A DNA stretch of 64,000 bases, from contig QNQO01000195.1 of assembly GCA_003290165.1 (NCBI GenBank), forward strand, positions 310,001 through 374,000. The letters run 5' to 3'. The notes beneath the pieces were generated by a model. The model was not told the DNA's origin and searched no databases. It was given only the letters and a program-made list of their open reading frames with translations. Shown here in pieces: positions 59,862 to 64,000 of the stretch. The stretch is from Berberis thunbergii. Taxonomy: Eukaryota; Streptophyta; Magnoliopsida; Ranunculales; Berberidaceae. The position numbers were made by a program, and so were the translations under genes. Each line of letters starts with the position of its first letter. Position 1 is the first letter of the stretch.

Positions 59862-60589
59862 CGAACAAGAAGAAGATCAATCGATCGATCGATCTTGCTG
59901 AAAGAAAGGGAGGGAGGAAACAAATACAGATTTCTTTTCCCGGTTATAATTACATGTATTTAATATGAGATGAATTTACGGGTGAATCTAATAATCTATA
60001 AAAATGCCTTTTTTGAGGGTTTTAATCGAAAATTTTGTAATACCATTAGCCACAAGTGTTATATCATGAATCGATCAATTTTCTTAAAAAAAACTTAAAA
60101 CCCTAATTGTCCAATTACTTAACTAGAATCGTGACATGTTACCAACTTAGTTGACACTTCATATGCAAGATAATGTAAAATTAGTATCGAGGGATAGTAA
60201 AACAACGTTCTCAATATTATTCTTGTATTAAATGTATGAAAAATTAAGATAATATTTGTTTTTAGTAATTAGTAATTGCCCATCCACACATTGTGAGTTG
60301 TGATGTTTCTAAAATGATTGGTGTCTTAAAGCATCACAATAGAGGGTTTGGAATCCATGTAGTTCTCTCTACTAACACCCGCAAAGGCCTATCTCCAACG
60401 AGTCTCTAACATATTCAACTTCAAATAGACATTTGGACTATATAACTCAATTTCTCCAAATGAACGGTCAAACGTATATGCCTTTAACTCTTTTTTTTTC
60501 TCGTTTTTGTCCTTCAATGTTCTTAATAATTACATGTAAAACCAAATATCAATGAATAGTTCCAGGGGTATTTGTGTTTTTTAATTGTT
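59862..60589. other. EMC10 5' flank
   Basis: 5' UTR and promoter region, with GATC-rich TCGATCGATCGATC at 59880-59893. Otherwise AT-rich without a gene. Confidence 0.45.
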
Positions 60590-61150
60590 ATTACACTTTT
60601 ATTCTTCCAAATTTAGATTATTTATAATCAAAGCCAACCCTTCTCAATATTCATTAATTACACATAAACTCTTAATATAATGTATTTGAAGTCATCCAAT
60701 TATCTATAAATTATAAACAAACTCTTACAAGTGAAAAACATGATTAAACATTTTTACCCATTTTATCTTCTCAAAATTAAACTATTTACAATCAAAATCA
60801 GCCTTTGTAAACATTTAATAATTATACCTAAGCCCCTAATATAATTTATTTGAAGTTATTCCGATTATCTATAAATTATAAATAGGCCCTTACATCTAAC
60901 TTTCCAATTTTTCCTTTCCCATTTCATAATTTTTACAATCTAAATCAGCCCATCTTAAACATTGATATATTATATCTAAATTCCTAATATAATTTATTTC
61001 AAATCTCTCAATAATAATAATAATAATACCCTTACTACTAATTTTATTTTATTTTTCTATTTTAACCTTCACATTTCATATTTTATTTAAAATTCTTAAA
61101 TAAAATTCTTAAACCCTTAATATAATAATTTATTTAAAATTCTTTAGTTA
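60590..61150. repeat. Degenerate tandem repeat, period about 140-165 bp
   Basis: The word TAATATAATTTATTTGAAGT and close variants recur near 60674, 60838, 60981 and 61121, preceded each time by a TTTACAATCAAAATCAGCC-like block. Four decayed units. Confidence 0.7.
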
Positions 61151-62070
61151 TTTATAAACTAAATATCCCCACACACAGAACATGTCCACCCAACCTGACC
61201 TTGTTACGAAATATTAACCACAATGTTAGAATTTATTCTTTAAAGCCAACTAGCATGTACCCTTTGGCCTAGGAACCAAGGACCTGATAAGAGCCTCATT
61301 ACCAATTCATTCCTGAGTATCACCATACCAAGTATTTTGTTGCTAACAAGATGATTCTGTCAGCGAAAAGCCCTGCGCAAATCTTCATACTCTTGGGCAA
61401 CCAGATCATGCTTTCACTCAAGAACAGTTGAATGTGAAAGATGGGTAAGACTGAAGAACAGTGGTTCATATCTCTCTATTTGGAGTTATTGAATGGATTC
61501 CGTAAATTAGGTCTACGAGTAGTATTGTTGTTGCCTTCGGTAACAAGTATTGGCCTGGTCATTTATAAAAATACCCAACCTGTTCAACAAGAGAAAGTGT
61601 TTTTCTCCTCACAAGGCAAAGTGCAAATAGCTGTTTCAAACATTGCCCAGAACATGCTGAGTTATGGGCAGAAAGATGGATAAAACTTGTTTATGCTGCG
61701 CAAGTCCAACATACATACTACAGTATTTTTTTTAAATGGTCGTTTCATTACCTTTTGCACTTTGTAAAGCAGGCATATAAATAAGCAAGAATAAAACATC
61801 CCAGCTCTACAGAACTAGGTGGATAATAACATAATCTACAATGATTCGAGTGTTTCAAGTGAACGTTTCTAGTCAAAGCAGCAAAATAGTACATGAAAAT
61901 CTCTAGGTTGTCAGGACGCCATCCTTTCTAAGCAAGACTGTTATACAATGCAAAATCCAAGACTAACATATTGACCCAATGCTTTGATATCCCCTAAAGC
62001 AACTCAAGCGCGTAAGAGCTTGATCATACTTGTACCTATCACTCTCCCGCTCCAACAACAATAATCAGAC
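61151..62070. other. Intergenic, LUC7-like 3' flank
   Basis: Contains an 80-codon open frame (61441-61683, +) with no recognised motif; no supported gene. The LUC7-like 3' UTR lies at its right end. Confidence 0.4.
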
Positions 62071-63871
62071 TTAGTACCTATCATGCCGCCTGTACCAGAT
62101 GACAAAATTTAAGGTGATAACTCATGAAATTGCATACCGACTTCTAATAAACTTGGATATAATAAACAATCTACCTGTAAGAACGATCCCTGGACCTTGA
62201 TCGTGATCGTGACCTGCGACTCCTCCGAGAATGATCTTCTCTGCCACGCACCCTATCATAGCCATGATCTCGATCATAATGACGGCTACGCTCACTACTC
62301 CGACGATCATAATCCCTCCTCTCTCTGCTACTAACTCGAACCTCCCTGCTGTGACTACGGTCCCTGCTTGATCCTCTATCATGGTCCCGACTACGCTCTC
62401 TTGATCCAAGTAATTTGGTAAAGTTTTAAGTAAGGGGGAAAACAAGATATGCCAGATGTAGCTTGCTTGGCAATAAAAGAAGCAGAAAAAATGTGACAGT
62501 ACCTTCTATCATCTTCCGAACGAGCTCTCTTTTGACTATTCTTTCTCTCTTCCTGCAAAAATTTTAATATTAGGAAGCAACACTCAGAATACCAATATAA
62601 GTTTACATCATGTTTCCAGATATACACGTGTATAAAATGGGACAGCAAATTTAGCACAAAGAAATTGAATGCAACAAAATCAAACACCAAGTAAATGATG
62701 AGAGGTTGAATCTTCACAAAAGCCAGAAAACACTCTAAATTTCATAAACTTTTTTCAAAACAAAAAGAAACAACAAAGTAAGCAAAACCAAAATCGCCAT
62801 AGATAAAGTATACAATAAACGGAACTATTAGACATACCCCCAAAACTAATTGGAGTTTCTGAAAGCCCCAGTAGTACCAAAATATGACTTTTGCACCTTA
62901 GTTACAGTTTTTGCATCTCGTTTGACGCTAGGAAATTTTGTTCTTTTCACGGACAATCTCCTTAGCACGGCACCAAGATAGATTTTAATATTTGAACAGC
63001 CTAAAGAAACTTCATCTTGTTGTCTTGTCCTTCAATCTCTTGGTCTGATTGAGATTCAAAACCACTGCCATCTAAATGTTGGTGGCAAAGGTCATGACAT
63101 TCCCCCAATTATGCTAAATTTACCAAACTTAACCTTCCAATTTGCAGACACGCTACCTCACTCCCCACCCTCTACATTTACTTGATTCCAATCTCAAACC
63201 CCATCAATTTTTTCCTCTTCGCACTGAAAGGTTTCTTCATTGCTGCGTCTTTTTACACTCTTTCCCTCACATAAAATCATTATTTCAGTCTTGCACATGT
63301 TTGGAAGTTAAACTAATTGATGTCTTAACTGGTTTCATTTTTCCTTGGTTTTCATTGTGCATGCTGATCTTAACTTTCGAAGAGTTGTGTTTAGAATTTG
63401 GGTTCTCAATATTTTATTTTGTTAAGCAGCAATAAGAGAGATGGTTGTAGACACAACTTTGTTGGAAACATCCAATTTTCAAGATTTGGGTAAGACAATG
63501 GTGCTTGGACAGAGAGACATGATGACAGCTTTGATAGTGGGAACGTGAAGTTTGTTCTCACCTTGGCCATTTGGAGAAGAACGTGTGTAAAGAAGATGAA
63601 GGTTTACTTCAAAATATTTGTTGGAAAGTCTTGAGATCTTTTTAGTTGCTTGGGATCGAGAGCAGGCTCATCTCGAGGTTGGGATGTGACTTTTCTGTCT
63701 TTAACAGCAACGGCGTTTTGTATCTTACGAAAGATGATAATGACAAAACATAATTTTGGGGGAGAGGGGGAATTAATGAAGATTCTTACCTGAAGTTCTG
63801 CTAGCTTTTCACGTATCTGCATATAACCCAAATGAAGCTTTCCTCCAAAATGATCAGCCAAACGGCGGTCA
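62071..63871 (-). CDS. LUC7-like U1 snRNP-associated protein, C-terminal part (5' end beyond right edge)
   Basis: LUC7 proteins sit in the U1 snRNP and influence 5' splice-site choice in the nucleus. Four 3' exons are visible: 63871-63790, 62552-62503, 62399-62175 and 62089-62071 (stop). The first encodes DRRLADHFGGKLHLGYMQIR, the strongly conserved segment after the second zinc finger of the family. The others encode a charged linker and an RS-type tail (SRRSRRSRSRSRSRDRS, ending RRHDRY). All junctions are GT-AG and keep one frame. The zinc fingers and start lie to the right. Another RS-domain protein is unlikely given the first exon. Confidence 0.86.
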
Positions 63872-64000
63872 CTAAAAAGCACAAAAAACCTTCAAATAGC
63901 TTTTCAAACCAAAACACATGACATATATTCAACATCATAACGCAGTTGTCTCATCAATTTCCTAGTATTAGCATTATACAATCTACAAGCCAAAAAACAG

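Noticed and set aside
61441..61683. 80-codon plus-strand ORF
   Set aside because: Unrecognised, short and without gene context.

Overview
The window is nuclear DNA of a eudicot flowering plant. This follows from the split genes with short exons and GT-AG introns, the AT-rich intergenic DNA, the plant gene families, the copia and gypsy elements primed by tRNA-Met, and the many small DNA transposons. The species cannot be named from the sequence alone.

Six host genes can be read. From left to right they are: the mitochondrial electron-transfer-flavoprotein:ubiquinone oxidoreductase gene ETFQO (minus strand, 14 exons, 3' end off the left edge); a strictosidine-synthase-like gene (minus, 4 exons); a stand-alone DUF1336 (EDR2 C-terminal domain) gene (plus, 2 coding exons); RBL13, a rhomboid-like membrane protein (minus, with a disturbed C-terminus); EMC10, an ER membrane protein complex subunit (minus, 8 exons over about 9.7 kb); and a LUC7-like U1 snRNP protein gene (minus, 5' end off the right edge). 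They have unrelated functions and form no pathway or cluster.

Transposons dominate the space between genes and many introns. Target-site duplications (TSDs) readable here fix the limits of several: hAT-type elements with 8-bp TSDs in ETFQO introns; a non-LTR retroelement (22969-25410, 11-bp TSD) with a CACTA MITE inside it (3-bp TSD); a 2.3-kb deletion-derivative LTR element (28073-30409, 5-bp TSD); four independent insertions of a snap-back Mutator-like MITE (each with a 9-bp TSD); and a hAT element that captured a piece of a beta-adaptin gene with its intron (8-bp TSD).

The largest structure is a tandem duplication of about 6.5 kb (33302-39820 and 47053-53573). It runs from inside RBL13 to inside EMC10 intron 4, and a young copia element with matching 455-bp LTRs sits at the junction. 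One full RBL13 and one full EMC10 remain, each with a truncated partner. The right 3.7 kb of the two copies is almost identical while the left 2.8 kb differs at a few percent. This could be a real interhaplotype exchange or a haplotype join made by the assembler.

The most unusual signal is in two families of long-hairpin MITEs. Copies differ from each other in the stem, yet the two arms of each copy still match, so changes appear in both arms together.
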